A stretch of 64,000 bases of DNA from Ralstonia pickettii (GTDB lineage: Bacteria > Pseudomonadota > Gammaproteobacteria > Burkholderiales > Burkholderiaceae): assembly GCF_030582395.1 (NCBI RefSeq), contig NZ_CP104382.1:248001-312000 (forward strand), in the 5' to 3' direction. The position numbers and the translations under genes were made by a program. The notes beneath the pieces were generated by a model. That model was not told the DNA's origin. It ran no database searches and saw only the letters and a program-made list of their open reading frames with translations. Positions 54,147 through 62,949 of the stretch are shown here, one piece after another. The number at the start of each line of letters is the position of its first letter. The first letter of the stretch is position 1.

Positions 54147-55427
54147 ATGAGGAAAACGCTTACACGCTCCGAGCCGCTGCGCATGTTCGGGTATCTGCTG
54201 CGCTGGCTCTCGCTCGGTTCGCTCGTCGGCATGCTCGCCGGGCTTGGCTCTGCGGTGTTGCTGCTGGCGCTGGATTGGGCAACCAACACGCGCACCGCGC
54301 ACCCTTGGCTGCTGTGGTTCCTGCCTGTGGCGGGGCTGGCCGTGGGCTTGCTCTACCACTACACGGGGCAATCGGTGGAAGGCGGCAACAACCTGCTCAT
54401 CGACGAGATCCACGACCCCAAGCGTGTCGTGCCCAAGCGTATGGCGCCGCTCATCCTGCTGGGCACCGTCGTCACGCATCTCTTTGGCGGATCGGCCGGG
54501 CGTGAGGGCACGGCCGTTCAGATGGGCGGCAGTTTTGCGGACTACCTGACGCGGCTGTTCTCGCTGGCGCCCGCGGACCGGCGCATCTTGCTGATGGCGG
54601 GCATCAGTGCGGGTTTCGCATCGGTCTTCGGCACGCCGCTGGCCGGCGCCGTGTTCGGGCTGGAGGTGCTCGCGATCGGCCGTCTGCGTTATGACGCGAT
54701 CCTCCCGTGCTTCATCGCGGCCATCGTGGGCGACCTGGTGCCGCCGTTGCTGGGGGTGCACCACACGCCGTATGCGATTCCGTTTGTGCCGCATCTCACG
54801 CCAATCGCCATTGGGCTTGTGGTCGTGGCGGCCATCGTCTTCGGTCTGGCGGGGATGACATTCGCGGCGGTCACGCACCGGCTCAGCCGCCTGTTGAAGC
54901 ATCACATCGCCTTTGGGCCGCTTCGCCCCGTGCTGGGCGGCAGCGTGGTCGTGGCGGTGGCCTTGGCGCTGGGGACGGACAAATATCTCGGCCTCGGCAT
55001 TCCGGTCATCGTGGATGCGTTCCACACACCGCTGCCGGCGTACGACTTTGCCGGCAAGGCGGCGTTCACGATCGTGACGCTGGCGTCCGGCTTCAAGGGC
55101 GGCGAGGTCACGCCGCTGTTCTACATCGGCGCCACGCTGGGCAATGCGTTGGGTTACGTGCTGCCGTTGCCTTTCCCGCTGCTGGCGGGCCTGGGGTTCG
55201 TTGCCGTGTTTGCGGGGGCCGCCAATACGCCCATCGCGTCGACCTTGATGGCGATGGAACTCTTCGGCCCCGAAGTCGGCACGTTTGCCGGCATTGCCTG
55301 CGTGGTGAGCTATCTCTTCTCGGGCCACACCGGCATCTATCATGCGCAGCGCATTGGCCATGCGAAGCGACCTACCGAAGCAGCGCCGGCAGGGCAGGTT
55401 CCGGCCGAATCAGCCGAGCGCCCTTAG
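54147..55427 (+). CDS. CLC-F type fluoride/proton antiporter
   Basis: The 426-residue CLC-family membrane protein has about ten or more hydrophobic helices. The selectivity segment reads GGSAGREGTAVQMGG, the GREGT form I associate with the fluoride-exporting CLC-F branch rather than the GSGIP/GKEGP of chloride CLCs. Other conserved stretches are GFASVFGTPLAGAVFGLEV and SGFKGGEVTPLFYIGATLGN. The fluoride riboswitch in its leader supports fluoride export. The ATG at 54147 is chosen; an upstream in-frame TTG at 54123 is possible. Its Shine-Dalgarno is weak, which suits riboswitch control of translation. Confidence 0.9.
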   Translation: MRKTLTRSEPLRMFGYLLRWLSLGSLVGMLAGLGSAVLLLALDWATNTRTAHPWLLWFLPVAGLAVGLLYHYTGQSVEGGNNLLIDEIHDPKRVVPKRMAPLILLGTVVTHLFGGSAGREGTAVQMGGSFADYLTRLFSLAPADRRILLMAGISAGFASVFGTPLAGAVFGLEVLAIGRLRYDAILPCFIAAIVGDLVPPLLGVHHTPYAIPFVPHLTPIAIGLVVVAAIVFGLAGMTFAAVTHRLSRLLKHHIAFGPLRPVLGGSVVVAVALALGTDKYLGLGIPVIVDAFHTPLPAYDFAGKAAFTIVTLASGFKGGEVTPLFYIGATLGNALGYVLPLPFPLLAGLGFVAVFAGAANTPIASTLMAMELFGPEVGTFAGIACVVSYLFSGHTGIYHAQRIGHAKRPTEAAPAGQVPAESAERP

Positions 55428-55466
55428 CACTGCGATGCGCGCTCGGCATCAGGCAGCGTCTTCACG

Positions 55467-56177
55467 TCAAGCGCCGTAGAGGCGTTCGCACAACGCCGCA
55501 CTTGCGCCGAGCTTGCGCGACAGCTCGGACGCTGCCTGCAACTGCTTCGCGACGAAATCGCCGGTGGTGCGCGCCGCTTCGAGCCGTGAGGCTGCGCCCG
55601 ATAGTGTGAGCGCGGCCATGAACTTGTCGCCGGAGCCGAAGACGGGCGTGGCAAATGCCGCCGTGTGCTGATCGCGCGCGCCGGAGGTGAACAGGGGTAA
55701 TTCGGGCGTGCCGTCATACAGCGCTTCACCCAGCCCCCAGTAACGCAGCACATGGCTGATGGCCGTGTCGTCCAGCGGCAGCGACGTGCCGGGCAGGCGC
55801 GTCTCGCGCAGACCTTCCGACGGTTCAGCACGGAACAGGCACAGGCGCCGCCCGTGATCGATGACGTAGTACGATGCGCTCTCTCGCGTGGCTGCCGCCA
55901 GCGCGTGCAGCACCGGCTCCACCACCGAAGACAGGTGGAACGACTGCTCGTAGAGCTTGCCGAGGTACAGCAGGCGCGGTCCGAGCGAGTACGCGCCAGA
56001 CTCGGAGCGGGTGACATAGCTCATGCGCTCCAGCGAGTTCATCAGCCGGTACACCGTGGTCTTGTGCATGCCCGACGCTTGCGCCAGGGCCGCGAGTGAG
56101 AGGGCTTCCGCCCCGGGCTTGAAGCAATCCAGCAAGGCCAGCGCCTTTTCCACTGCGGCAACGCCGTCATTCCCCAT
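55467..56177 (-). CDS. IclR-family transcriptional regulator
   Basis: The 236-residue regulator has an N-terminal winged HTH (AVEKALALLDCFKPGAEALS, LAALAQASGMHKTTVYRLM) and a C-terminal GAF-like effector domain (HLSSVVEPVLHALAAATRES, RLPGTSLPLDDTAISHVL). It is divergent from the aldolase/dehydrogenase/lactonase operon. Two TTGTAC-N3-GTACAA palindromes lie in the shared promoter region and are the obvious candidate operators. The effector is probably an intermediate of that pathway. Confidence 0.9.
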   Translation of the reverse strand: MGNDGVAAVEKALALLDCFKPGAEALSLAALAQASGMHKTTVYRLMNSLERMSYVTRSESGAYSLGPRLLYLGKLYEQSFHLSSVVEPVLHALAAATRESASYYVIDHGRRLCLFRAEPSEGLRETRLPGTSLPLDDTAISHVLRYWGLGEALYDGTPELPLFTSGARDQHTAAFATPVFGSGDKFMAALTLSGAASRLEAARTTGDFVAKQLQAASELSRKLGASAALCERLYGA

Positions 56178-56209
56178 TTTCCGAATCCCCCGAACTCCGA
56201 ATGGCAGGA

Positions 56210-56224
56210 TTGTACCATGTACAA
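56210..56224. promoter_or_regulatory. Palindromic operator 1, IclR side
   Basis: TTGTAC-CAT-GTACAA is a perfect inverted repeat 33 bp upstream of the IclR ATG. An overlapping ACAAC-GCC-GTTGT (56221-56233) adds a second symmetry. It has the same half sites as operator 2. Confidence 0.75.
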
Positions 56225-56308
56225 CGCCGTTGTATCTGGCGAAAGGGTAAACGCTAGTGGATCGACCCGCTTGCCGTGGCTATAGTGGTTTCACTGAGTA
56301 CACCCGTG

Positions 56309-56323
56309 TTGTACATAGTACAA
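56309..56323. promoter_or_regulatory. Palindromic operator 2, catabolic-operon side
   Basis: TTGTAC-ATA-GTACAA is a perfect inverted repeat 25 bp before the aldolase ATG. It is 99 bp from operator 1 and has identical 6-bp half sites. One site lies before each divergent gene. Confidence 0.75.
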
Positions 56324-56347
56324 CTTCACAGTCTGAGGCAGGTTTTC

Positions 56348-57046
56348 ATGAGTACCCTTTCGCACAACATTTCCGCCATCGTTCGCGATATCGAGCGCGT
56401 TTCACCCGCGCTGGTTGAGGCGGCGGCCCGCTTCCAGGCGGCCATCCTGGCTGACGTTGCCGGCCGCCGTGGCACCTTGAACTGTCGCGTCAAACCGCTC
56501 GCGCCGACCATGAAAGTGGCCGGGCCAGCCGTCACGGTGGAAGTTCGCCCCGGCGACAACCTCGCCATCCATGCCGCCCTGGCGGTCGCCAGGCCCGGCG
56601 ATGTGATCGTGGTGGACGGCAAGGGTGACCAGAGTTGCGCGCTGATCGGCGAGATCATGGCCACGCAGGCGCAGGCCACCGGCATCGCCGGGTTTGTCAT
56701 CGATGGCGCGGTGCGCGATTCGCATGAGCTGGCGCACGGCACGTTCCCGATTTTTGCTGCCGGCTTGAACCCGTGCGGGCCGACCAAGAGCGTGGCGGGC
56801 CGCGTGAACCTGCCCGTGTCGGCTGCCGGCGCGACGGTGCATCCGGGTGACCTGGTGGTGGGCGACGCAGATGGCGTGGTCGTAATCCCGCGTGCCGACG
56901 TTGAGCGCATTCTCGTGCTCGCACAGAAAAAGGTGGACGTCGAAGCGGCCCGCATTGCGGCGATCCGCAAGGGCGATACGCGCCCCGGCTGGCTCGAGAA
57001 AGAACTGCGCGCGGCGGGCATGCTGGCCGAAGGCGAGGCACTGTAA
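56348..57046 (+). CDS. RraA-family aldolase/oxaloacetate decarboxylase
   Basis: The 232-residue protein matches the 4-hydroxy-4-methyl-2-oxoglutarate/4-carboxy-4-hydroxy-2-oxoadipate aldolase family (RraA-like). Motifs include RPGDNLAIHAALAVARPGDV, VVDGKGDQSCALIGEIMA and GFVIDGAVRDSHEL, with the Arg-Asp pair of the metal/pyruvate site. It is longer than RraA itself (about 160 residues), so a catabolic aldolase releasing pyruvate is likelier. First gene of the operon behind IclR; its stop overlaps the next start (TAATG). The start follows GGCAGG. Confidence 0.88.
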   Translation: MSTLSHNISAIVRDIERVSPALVEAAARFQAAILADVAGRRGTLNCRVKPLAPTMKVAGPAVTVEVRPGDNLAIHAALAVARPGDVIVVDGKGDQSCALIGEIMATQAQATGIAGFVIDGAVRDSHELAHGTFPIFAAGLNPCGPTKSVAGRVNLPVSAAGATVHPGDLVVGDADGVVVIPRADVERILVLAQKKVDVEAARIAAIRKGDTRPGWLEKELRAAGMLAEGEAL

Positions 57047-57996
57047 TGAGCACGACTGCAACCAAGCCTGTCCTGCTCGTCACGGCGGCTGACCTGGCAC
57101 CCGAGGCGTTGGACATGCTGGGCGATTTCGAAGTCGTGTTTGCCGGCAAGCAATCCACCGAAGACGACATCGTTGCGCTCTGCGCCCGGCACAAGCCTGT
57201 GGCAATCATCGTGCGCTACGGCAAGGTCAACGCCCGCATCATGGATGCAGCCGCCGGCAACCTGCAGGTGATCTCGAAGCACGGCAGCGGTATCGATGTC
57301 ATCGATCAGGACGCCGCCGCGGCACGTGGCATTGCGGTGCGCGCTGCAGTGGGTGCCAACGCGGCTGCTGTGGCCGAGCATGCGTGGGCGCTGATCCTCG
57401 CATGCGCAAAGTCGGTCCCGCAGCTGGACGCGCGCATGCGTGCCGGCCATTGGGACAAGGCGACGCACAAGTCGATCGAACTGGATGGCCGCACGCTCGG
57501 CCTGGTCGGTCTGGGTGCGATCGGCCGGCGGGCTGCCACGATTGGGCAGGCGTTCGGTATGAATGTCATCGCCTTCGACCCGTACGCCAAGGAGGCACCG
57601 GCAGGCGTGATGCTGGTGAGCCTCGGCGAGTTGTACGCGCAGTCCGACGTGGTGTCGCTGCACTGCCCGTTGACCGCCGAGAACCGCAAGATGCTGAACC
57701 GCGACGCGTTCAACTGCTTCAAGCCCGGCGCGATTCTGGTCAACACGGCGCGCGGTGGCCTCATTGACGAAGCCGCGCTGGTGGAAGCGCTGGCCAGTGG
57801 CCAACTCCGTGCAGCAGGGCTCGACAGCTTCGATGTGGAGCCGATGACGGTGCCGCATCCGTTCCAGGGCGTTGCCGACATCATCCTGTCGCCGCACATC
57901 GGCGGCGTGAGCGATGCGGCCTACGTGAACATGGGCAAGGGCGCGGCGGCCAATGTGCTCGCAGTGATCGAGGAACGTGCCCGCACGGCGGCGTGA
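57046..57996 (+). CDS. D-2-hydroxyacid dehydrogenase (SerA-like)
   Basis: The 316-residue NAD-dependent enzyme has the Rossmann motif GLVGLGAIGRRAATIG, catalytic Arg in VNTARGGLIDE, the acidic partner in DSFDVEP, and His in LSPHIGG. Members reduce 2-oxo acids to D-2-hydroxy acids or the reverse. It lies between the aldolase (1-bp overlap) and the lactonase gene (1-bp overlap, TGATG), so it acts in the same pathway, perhaps on a sugar-acid intermediate. The housekeeping serA is excluded by length and context. Confidence 0.9.
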   Translation: MSTTATKPVLLVTAADLAPEALDMLGDFEVVFAGKQSTEDDIVALCARHKPVAIIVRYGKVNARIMDAAAGNLQVISKHGSGIDVIDQDAAAARGIAVRAAVGANAAAVAEHAWALILACAKSVPQLDARMRAGHWDKATHKSIELDGRTLGLVGLGAIGRRAATIGQAFGMNVIAFDPYAKEAPAGVMLVSLGELYAQSDVVSLHCPLTAENRKMLNRDAFNCFKPGAILVNTARGGLIDEAALVEALASGQLRAAGLDSFDVEPMTVPHPFQGVADIILSPHIGGVSDAAYVNMGKGAAANVLAVIEERARTAA

Positions 57997-58952
57997 TGTC
58001 CATGTTCCTGCTCTCGCCACCGGCGGTGCGTGAAGCCGAAGTCTTCACGCGCATGCCTGCCAGGTTTCGCAAGCCCGATGTCCAGACGGAATGGGCGCGC
58101 GCCAATCGCGGTGGGCAAGCCACCGACTCGTTTCTCGAAGGACCGGTGTGGTGTCCGGACGGCCGCGGCCACGGTCATCTATACGTGACGGATATTCCGC
58201 ACGGTCGCGTCTTCCGGATCTCGCCGACGGGCGATTGGGAACTGGTGACCGAATACGACGGCGAGCCCAACGGCATGAAGTTCGTCGACGATGCGCACCT
58301 GCTCATCACCGACTACCGCAACGGGCTGATGCTGCTCGATATCCAGCGCGGCGAAGTCACGCCGTATCTTGAGCGCCGCAACTCCGAGCGCTTCAAGGGC
58401 GTGAACGACCTGACGTTCGATTCGCACGGCAACCTGTACTTCACCGACCAGGGGCAGACCGGGCTGCAAGACCCGACCGGGCGCGTCTATCGCCTCTCGC
58501 CGGAAGGCAGGCTCGACATGCTGCTCGGCAATTGCCCCAGCCCCAACGGGCTCGTGCTGTCGCCCGACGAGAAGGTGCTGTATGTCGCCATGACGCGCGG
58601 CAACTGCGTGTGGCGCGTGCCGCTGCAGGCCGATGGCTCCGTCAGCAAGGTCGGCCAGTTCTTCACGTCATACGGCCCGAGTGGCCCGGATGGTTTGACG
58701 ATCGACACGGCGGGGCGGCTGTTCGTGGCCAACCCAGGACTCGGCCGCGCATGGGTGCTGAACCACCGTGCGGAGCCGGACATGGTCTTGACCAGCCCCG
58801 AAGGTGCCTCGCTCACGAACCTGTGTTTCGGCGGCGCCGAAATGAAGACGCTCTTCATGACCGAATCGGTGTCCGGCACGGTGCTCAAGACCGAGATGGA
58901 CATCGCCGGCCCGCTGCCGCATCGGGCAAAGCAGACGAAAGCAACGCCCTAG
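57996..58952 (+). CDS. SMP-30/gluconolactonase-family lactonase
   Basis: This 318-residue six-bladed propeller shows the family pattern: FLEGPVWCPDGRGHGHLYVTD (metal Glu in LEGP), YDGEPNGMKF, GVNDLTFDSHGNLYFTDQ (metal Asn and Asp), and NGLVLSPDEKVLYV. These Ca/Zn-dependent enzymes hydrolyse aldonolactones. It uses the ATG at 57996 overlapping the previous stop; an ATG at 58002 is an alternative. Together with the last gene of the operon, an amidohydrolase of lactone-type, it suggests a sugar-acid lactone substrate. Confidence 0.88.
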   Translation: MSMFLLSPPAVREAEVFTRMPARFRKPDVQTEWARANRGGQATDSFLEGPVWCPDGRGHGHLYVTDIPHGRVFRISPTGDWELVTEYDGEPNGMKFVDDAHLLITDYRNGLMLLDIQRGEVTPYLERRNSERFKGVNDLTFDSHGNLYFTDQGQTGLQDPTGRVYRLSPEGRLDMLLGNCPSPNGLVLSPDEKVLYVAMTRGNCVWRVPLQADGSVSKVGQFFTSYGPSGPDGLTIDTAGRLFVANPGLGRAWVLNHRAEPDMVLTSPEGASLTNLCFGGAEMKTLFMTESVSGTVLKTEMDIAGPLPHRAKQTKATP

Positions 58953-59013
58953 CCCAGCCCATCGATACCCGACCCTGAGCGCTCATAGAAGCGCGATGGA
59001 GGAGACCAAGCAA

Positions 59014-60378
59014 ATGTCTCAGACTCTGAGTGCCATCACGCCAGCGCACGGCGCGGATGAGCGCCCCGCCGCCACGCTGCCCGACGCGGATTACGAGGCG
59101 AGCGAACGCACGCTGGCCAAGGCGTTCTGCCGCATCCTGCCGTTCATCTTCGCCTGCTATGTGATCAGCTATCTCGATCGCACCAACGTGGGCTTTGCCG
59201 CGCTCACCATGAACAAGGACATTGGCCTCACGGCCGAGCAGTTCGGGTTCGGCGCAGGGTTGTTCTTCATCGGGTATTTCCTGTTCGAGATCCCGAGCAA
59301 CCTCATCATGCAGAAGGTGGGGGCGCGCATCTGGATCGCGCGGATCATGATCACGTGGGGCATCTTCTCGATGGCCACGGCGTTTGTGGTCGGGCCCAAG
59401 AGTTTTGCGGCGGCGCGCTTTCTGCTGGGTCTTGCCGAAGCGGGCTTCACGCCGGGCATCTACCTGTACTTCACGCACTGGTTTCCGGGCAAGTGGCGCG
59501 CCAAGGTGACGGCTGCCTTCCTGGTCGGCATTCCTGTGGCGAACATGATCGGCTCACCCATTTCCGGCGCGCTGCTCGAACTCGGCGGCCTGCATGGGCT
59601 ACGCAGCTGGCAATGGCTGTTGCTGATCGAAGGGCTGCCGGCCGTGCTGCTTGGCATCGCGTGCCTGTTCGTGCTGGCCGATCGGCCGGAAAAGGCGACA
59701 TGGCTCACCGACGATGAGAAGGCCGTACTCGCGCGCCGCCTCGCCCTGGAGCAACGCGACATCGCCAGCAAGCACGGCGCGACCCTGCGCGATGCCATGA
59801 CCAACTGGCGCGTCTTCGTGCTGGCGTTCATCAACTTCTGCGGCATCGTCGGCTCCATCGGCGTGGGCCTCTGGATGCCGCAGATCATCAAGCAGTTTGG
59901 CGTGCAGCACACCGTGGTCGGCTGGCTGACGGCCATCCCGTATGCGCTGGGTGCGGTGATCATGCTGTGGTGGGCCCGCATGGCGAACCGCGCGCAGAAT
60001 CGCGTCCCGTATGTGGCTGCCGCGCTGGTGGTTGCTGCGGTAGCGCTGGCAGCCAGCACGGCCCTGGATGCACCGGCGCTCAAGCTCGCGGCGCTGTGCG
60101 TGACGGTGAGCGGCATCCTGGCGTTCCAGGCCACGTTCTGGGCGATTCCGTCCACCTTCCTCACGGGCCGCGCGGCCGCGGGCGGCCTGGCGCTGATCGT
60201 TTCCGTGGGCAACCTCGGCGGCTTTGTCGGTCCGTCGATGGTCGGCGCCATCAAGCAGTACTCGCAGGGCTTTACCGCGCCACTGCTGGCGGTGTCGGCT
60301 GTGCTGCTCATCGGAGCGCTGTCCATCGCGTGGCTGGGCGACCCCGGCGCCGATGCCGGTGAAGCTGCAACACGCTGA
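59014..60378 (+). CDS. MFS transporter, anion:cation symporter type
   Basis: The 454-residue inner-membrane carrier has 12 predicted helices. N-terminal signatures ISYLDRTNVGFAALTMNKD and FFIGYFLFEIPSNLIMQKVGAR are those of the ACS/tartrate-phthalate branch of the MFS, which imports organic anions. GGAGGAG at 58998-59004 supports the ATG at 59014 over the ATG at 58996, which overlaps that site. A similar carrier gene follows 75 bp later. The anionic substrate of the operon is the likely cargo. Confidence 0.9.
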   Translation: MSQTLSAITPAHGADERPAATLPDADYEASERTLAKAFCRILPFIFACYVISYLDRTNVGFAALTMNKDIGLTAEQFGFGAGLFFIGYFLFEIPSNLIMQKVGARIWIARIMITWGIFSMATAFVVGPKSFAAARFLLGLAEAGFTPGIYLYFTHWFPGKWRAKVTAAFLVGIPVANMIGSPISGALLELGGLHGLRSWQWLLLIEGLPAVLLGIACLFVLADRPEKATWLTDDEKAVLARRLALEQRDIASKHGATLRDAMTNWRVFVLAFINFCGIVGSIGVGLWMPQIIKQFGVQHTVVGWLTAIPYALGAVIMLWWARMANRAQNRVPYVAAALVVAAVALAASTALDAPALKLAALCVTVSGILAFQATFWAIPSTFLTGRAAAGGLALIVSVGNLGGFVGPSMVGAIKQYSQGFTAPLLAVSAVLLIGALSIAWLGDPGADAGEAATR

Positions 60379-60453
60379 TTGCGCAATCGCAGTACCTTTC
60401 TTCCCAGACATCCAATAGCGCCGCGCAACACGCGACGGCGCCAGGAGACACAC

Positions 60454-61779
60454 ATGCAAGTGACCGGCGGTACCGGCGTCACCGAGATCGAACGGCGGAC
60501 CCTGCGCAAGGTGGTCTGGCGTCTCGTGCCATTTCTGATGGTCTGCTACCTGCTGGCCTTCATCGATCGCGGCAACGTGGGCATGGCCTCGCTACAGATG
60601 AATCATGACCTGGGGCTCACGGCCGGCGTGTTCGGGTTCGGCAGCAGTCTCTTCTTTGTGTCGTACTTCTTCTTCGAGGTACCGAGCAATCTTGCGCTGC
60701 AACGCTACGGCGCGCGCATCTGGATCGCGCGGATCATGATCACGTGGGGTCTGATCTCGGCTGCGACGGCACTGGTGCAAGGCCCGGCCTCGTTTTACGC
60801 GCTGCGCTTTCTGCTGGGTGCCGCCGAGGCGGGGTTCTTTCCCGGCGTGCTGCTGTATCTCTCATATTGGATTCCGGCAACGCACCGCGCCCGCATTGTG
60901 GCCACGTTCATGGTCGCCATTCCGGGGGCGAGCTTCATCGGCTCGCCCATCTCGGCTGCGCTGCTCCAGATGGACGGGTTCGCTGGATTGCGCGGCTGGC
61001 ATTGGCTGTTCATCCTCGAAGGCATTCCGACGGTGCTGCTTGGCATTGCCTGCCTGCGCTTGCTGACCAATCGGCCTGAAGAAGCCAAGTGGCTGTCCGC
61101 TGACGAGCGCCAGTGGCTCACGAATGCGTTGGCCGGTGAAGCGCGCGGCCCGAAGAAGGTTGCGCAGATGCCGCTGGCGAAGCTGTTCTGCAACCGCTAC
61201 GTGCTGTGCCTCGCGCTGGTGGATGTGTGTGCGTCGGCTGCCGGCAGCACGCTGTCGGTGTGGCAGCCGCAACTGCTCAAATCGTTCGGGTTGACCGTCA
61301 TGCAGACGGGGCTGCTGAACTCGGTGCCATATGCCGTGGCTTCGGTGCTGATGGTGTTCTGGGGCCGCCGCTCCGACCGCCTGAAGGAGCGCCGCTGGCA
61401 CACCGCCATCCCCATGCTGCTGATCGGGCTGGGCCTGTTCGGCACCTCGCTCAGCGGGTCTTTGGTGCCGACCATGGTGATGCTGTGCGCGGTGCTGGTC
61501 GGGGCCTATTCGTTCAAGGGGCCGTTCTGGGCGCTGGCCTCCGGCATGCTCTCCAACAGTGCAGCCGCTGCGGGGCTGGCCACCATCAACGCGATCGCCA
61601 ACCTCATCGGCGGCGGCCTGATGGTGAATGTGTACGGCTGGGTCAAGCAGGCTACCGGCAGCTATGCCCTGGCGCTGATGCCGTTGGCCGTGCTGACGCT
61701 AGTGAGCGTGGCCACCCTGCTGCTGTTGAGTCGCTCCACATCAGAAGCGCAGATGCTGAACAAGACGGAGACGGCCTGA
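60454..61779 (+). CDS. Second MFS transporter, same ACS branch
   Basis: The 441-residue carrier has 12 helices and shows the same signatures as its neighbour (LLAFIDRGNVGMASLQMNHD, FFVSYFFFEVPSNLALQRYGAR, and a shared RIWIARIMITWG). It is a clear paralogue of the previous gene but well diverged in the C-terminal half. Tandem carriers may take up two related acids or lactones. AGGAGA precedes the ATG. It ends one base before the amidohydrolase gene, indicating coupled translation. Confidence 0.9.
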   Translation: MQVTGGTGVTEIERRTLRKVVWRLVPFLMVCYLLAFIDRGNVGMASLQMNHDLGLTAGVFGFGSSLFFVSYFFFEVPSNLALQRYGARIWIARIMITWGLISAATALVQGPASFYALRFLLGAAEAGFFPGVLLYLSYWIPATHRARIVATFMVAIPGASFIGSPISAALLQMDGFAGLRGWHWLFILEGIPTVLLGIACLRLLTNRPEEAKWLSADERQWLTNALAGEARGPKKVAQMPLAKLFCNRYVLCLALVDVCASAAGSTLSVWQPQLLKSFGLTVMQTGLLNSVPYAVASVLMVFWGRRSDRLKERRWHTAIPMLLIGLGLFGTSLSGSLVPTMVMLCAVLVGAYSFKGPFWALASGMLSNSAAAAGLATINAIANLIGGGLMVNVYGWVKQATGSYALALMPLAVLTLVSVATLLLLSRSTSEAQMLNKTETA

Positions 61780-61780
61780 C

Positions 61781-62710
61781 ATGCGCGCACTCAACAGAAG
61801 GCGGTTCCTGCAGATGGCAGGCGCTGGTGCCGTGGCGGCCGCTGTTCCGGGGCTTACCGAAGCAGAAGAGTTGTGGTCCACCGGCAGCGCCGCGCCGACG
61901 TTCAAGCTGCCGGCCGGTGCAGTGGATTGCCACATGCACATCTACAATGACCGATTCCCCAGCGCCCCGGGCACCACGCTGCGGCCGCCCAACGCGAGCA
62001 TCGAGCAGTACCGCAAGGTGCAGGCGCGTCTGGGCGTGCAGCGCAACGTGGTCGTCACGCCGTCGACATACGGAACCGACAACCGTTGCACCTTGGATGC
62101 GCTCAAGCGTTTCGGGGCCAATGCGCGCGGGGTTGCGGTGGTCGATACCTCCGTGACGGATGCCCAGCTTGCCGAGATGCACGCGGCAGGTGTGCGGGCC
62201 ATCCGCTTTAACCTGAGCTATCCGGGGGCCACCACCGTCGAGATGCTTGCGCCGCTGGCCTCACGCATCGGCGCGTTTGGGTGGCATATCGAGCTGGTCG
62301 TGCAAGGCGCGAAGTTGCCCGCGCTGGAGCCGCATCTCCTTGCGCTGTCGTGTCCGCTTGTCATCGATCACATTGCGCACGTGCCACAGCCTGGCGGCAT
62401 GCAGTCCGATGCCATGCGCACGGCGCAGCGCCTGGTCGACAAGGGCAACACGTGGGTCACGCTGTCCGGCCCTTACGTCGATTCCAAGACGGGTGCCCCT
62501 GCTTACGCCGATGTCGAGCCCGTGGCCAAGGCCTTCATCAACACGGCTCCCGAGCGGATGCTCTGGGGCACCGACTGGCCGCATCCCACCGAGAAGGCGC
62601 ACAAGCCCGACGATGCTGCACTCGTCGATACGTTTGCCGCGTGGATCGGCCGTGCGGATTGGCAGCAGATGATCTTTGTGGCGAATCCGGTCAAGCTTTA
62701 CGGCTTTTGA
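61781..62710 (+). CDS. Tat-exported amidohydrolase, LigI/galactarolactone isomerase-like
   Basis: The 309-residue protein starts with a twin-arginine signal (NRRRFLQMAGAGAVAAAVPG, about 1-27). The mature barrel opens AVDCHMHIYNDRFP with an HMH motif, continues YGTDNRCTLDALKRFG, and ends with the Asp of LWGTDWPHPTEKAHKPDD. Sequence layout resembles 2-pyrone-4,6-dicarboxylate lactonase (LigI) and D-galactarolactone isomerase, which work on lactones, sometimes without metal. Periplasmic export is unusual for that group. It lies last in the IclR-controlled operon; a lactone-processing step before uptake is inferred. Confidence 0.85.
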   Translation: MRALNRRRFLQMAGAGAVAAAVPGLTEAEELWSTGSAAPTFKLPAGAVDCHMHIYNDRFPSAPGTTLRPPNASIEQYRKVQARLGVQRNVVVTPSTYGTDNRCTLDALKRFGANARGVAVVDTSVTDAQLAEMHAAGVRAIRFNLSYPGATTVEMLAPLASRIGAFGWHIELVVQGAKLPALEPHLLALSCPLVIDHIAHVPQPGGMQSDAMRTAQRLVDKGNTWVTLSGPYVDSKTGAPAYADVEPVAKAFINTAPERMLWGTDWPHPTEKAHKPDDAALVDTFAAWIGRADWQQMIFVANPVKLYGF

Positions 62711-62739
62711 GAACAAGAACTCAATGCGATTCCAGCGAG

Positions 62740-62862
62740 GTGCTCCCCGCGCTCGACGCCCTGGGCGTATTTGCCATCCTGGAGGTGCGGGACGCGGCGC
62801 TGCGCAAGTTGATGACACACTGGCAGAAGGAGCGCGCCGCGTGCGCCGGCAAGAGCGCCTGA
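62740..62862 (+). pseudogene. Possible gene remnant or short ORF
   Basis: A GTG-started frame gives 40 residues (LPALDALGVFAILEVRD, LRKLMTHWQKERA, ending GKSA and TGA) with coding-like composition. The frame stays open upstream into the previous gene in another phase, so it may be the surviving C-terminus of a deleted gene. Its family is not recognised. Low confidence. Confidence 0.25.
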
Positions 62863-62920
62863 GCGCATAACCAAAGACAAAAACGGTCGTTCGCGTCCTG
62901 AACGGCAACCCCTATGCTCG

Positions 62921-62941
62921 CCGGAGATCAATCCTCCGGAG
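62921..62941 (+). promoter_or_regulatory. Hairpin overlapping the metY-like Shine-Dalgarno
   Basis: CCGGAG-ATCAATC-CTCCGG (62921-62939) forms a 6-bp stem whose 3' arm includes the first bases of the binding site GGAG (62938-62941), eight bases before the ATG. It could limit translation; this is structural inference. Confidence 0.35.
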
Positions 62942-62949
62942 ACGCGACG

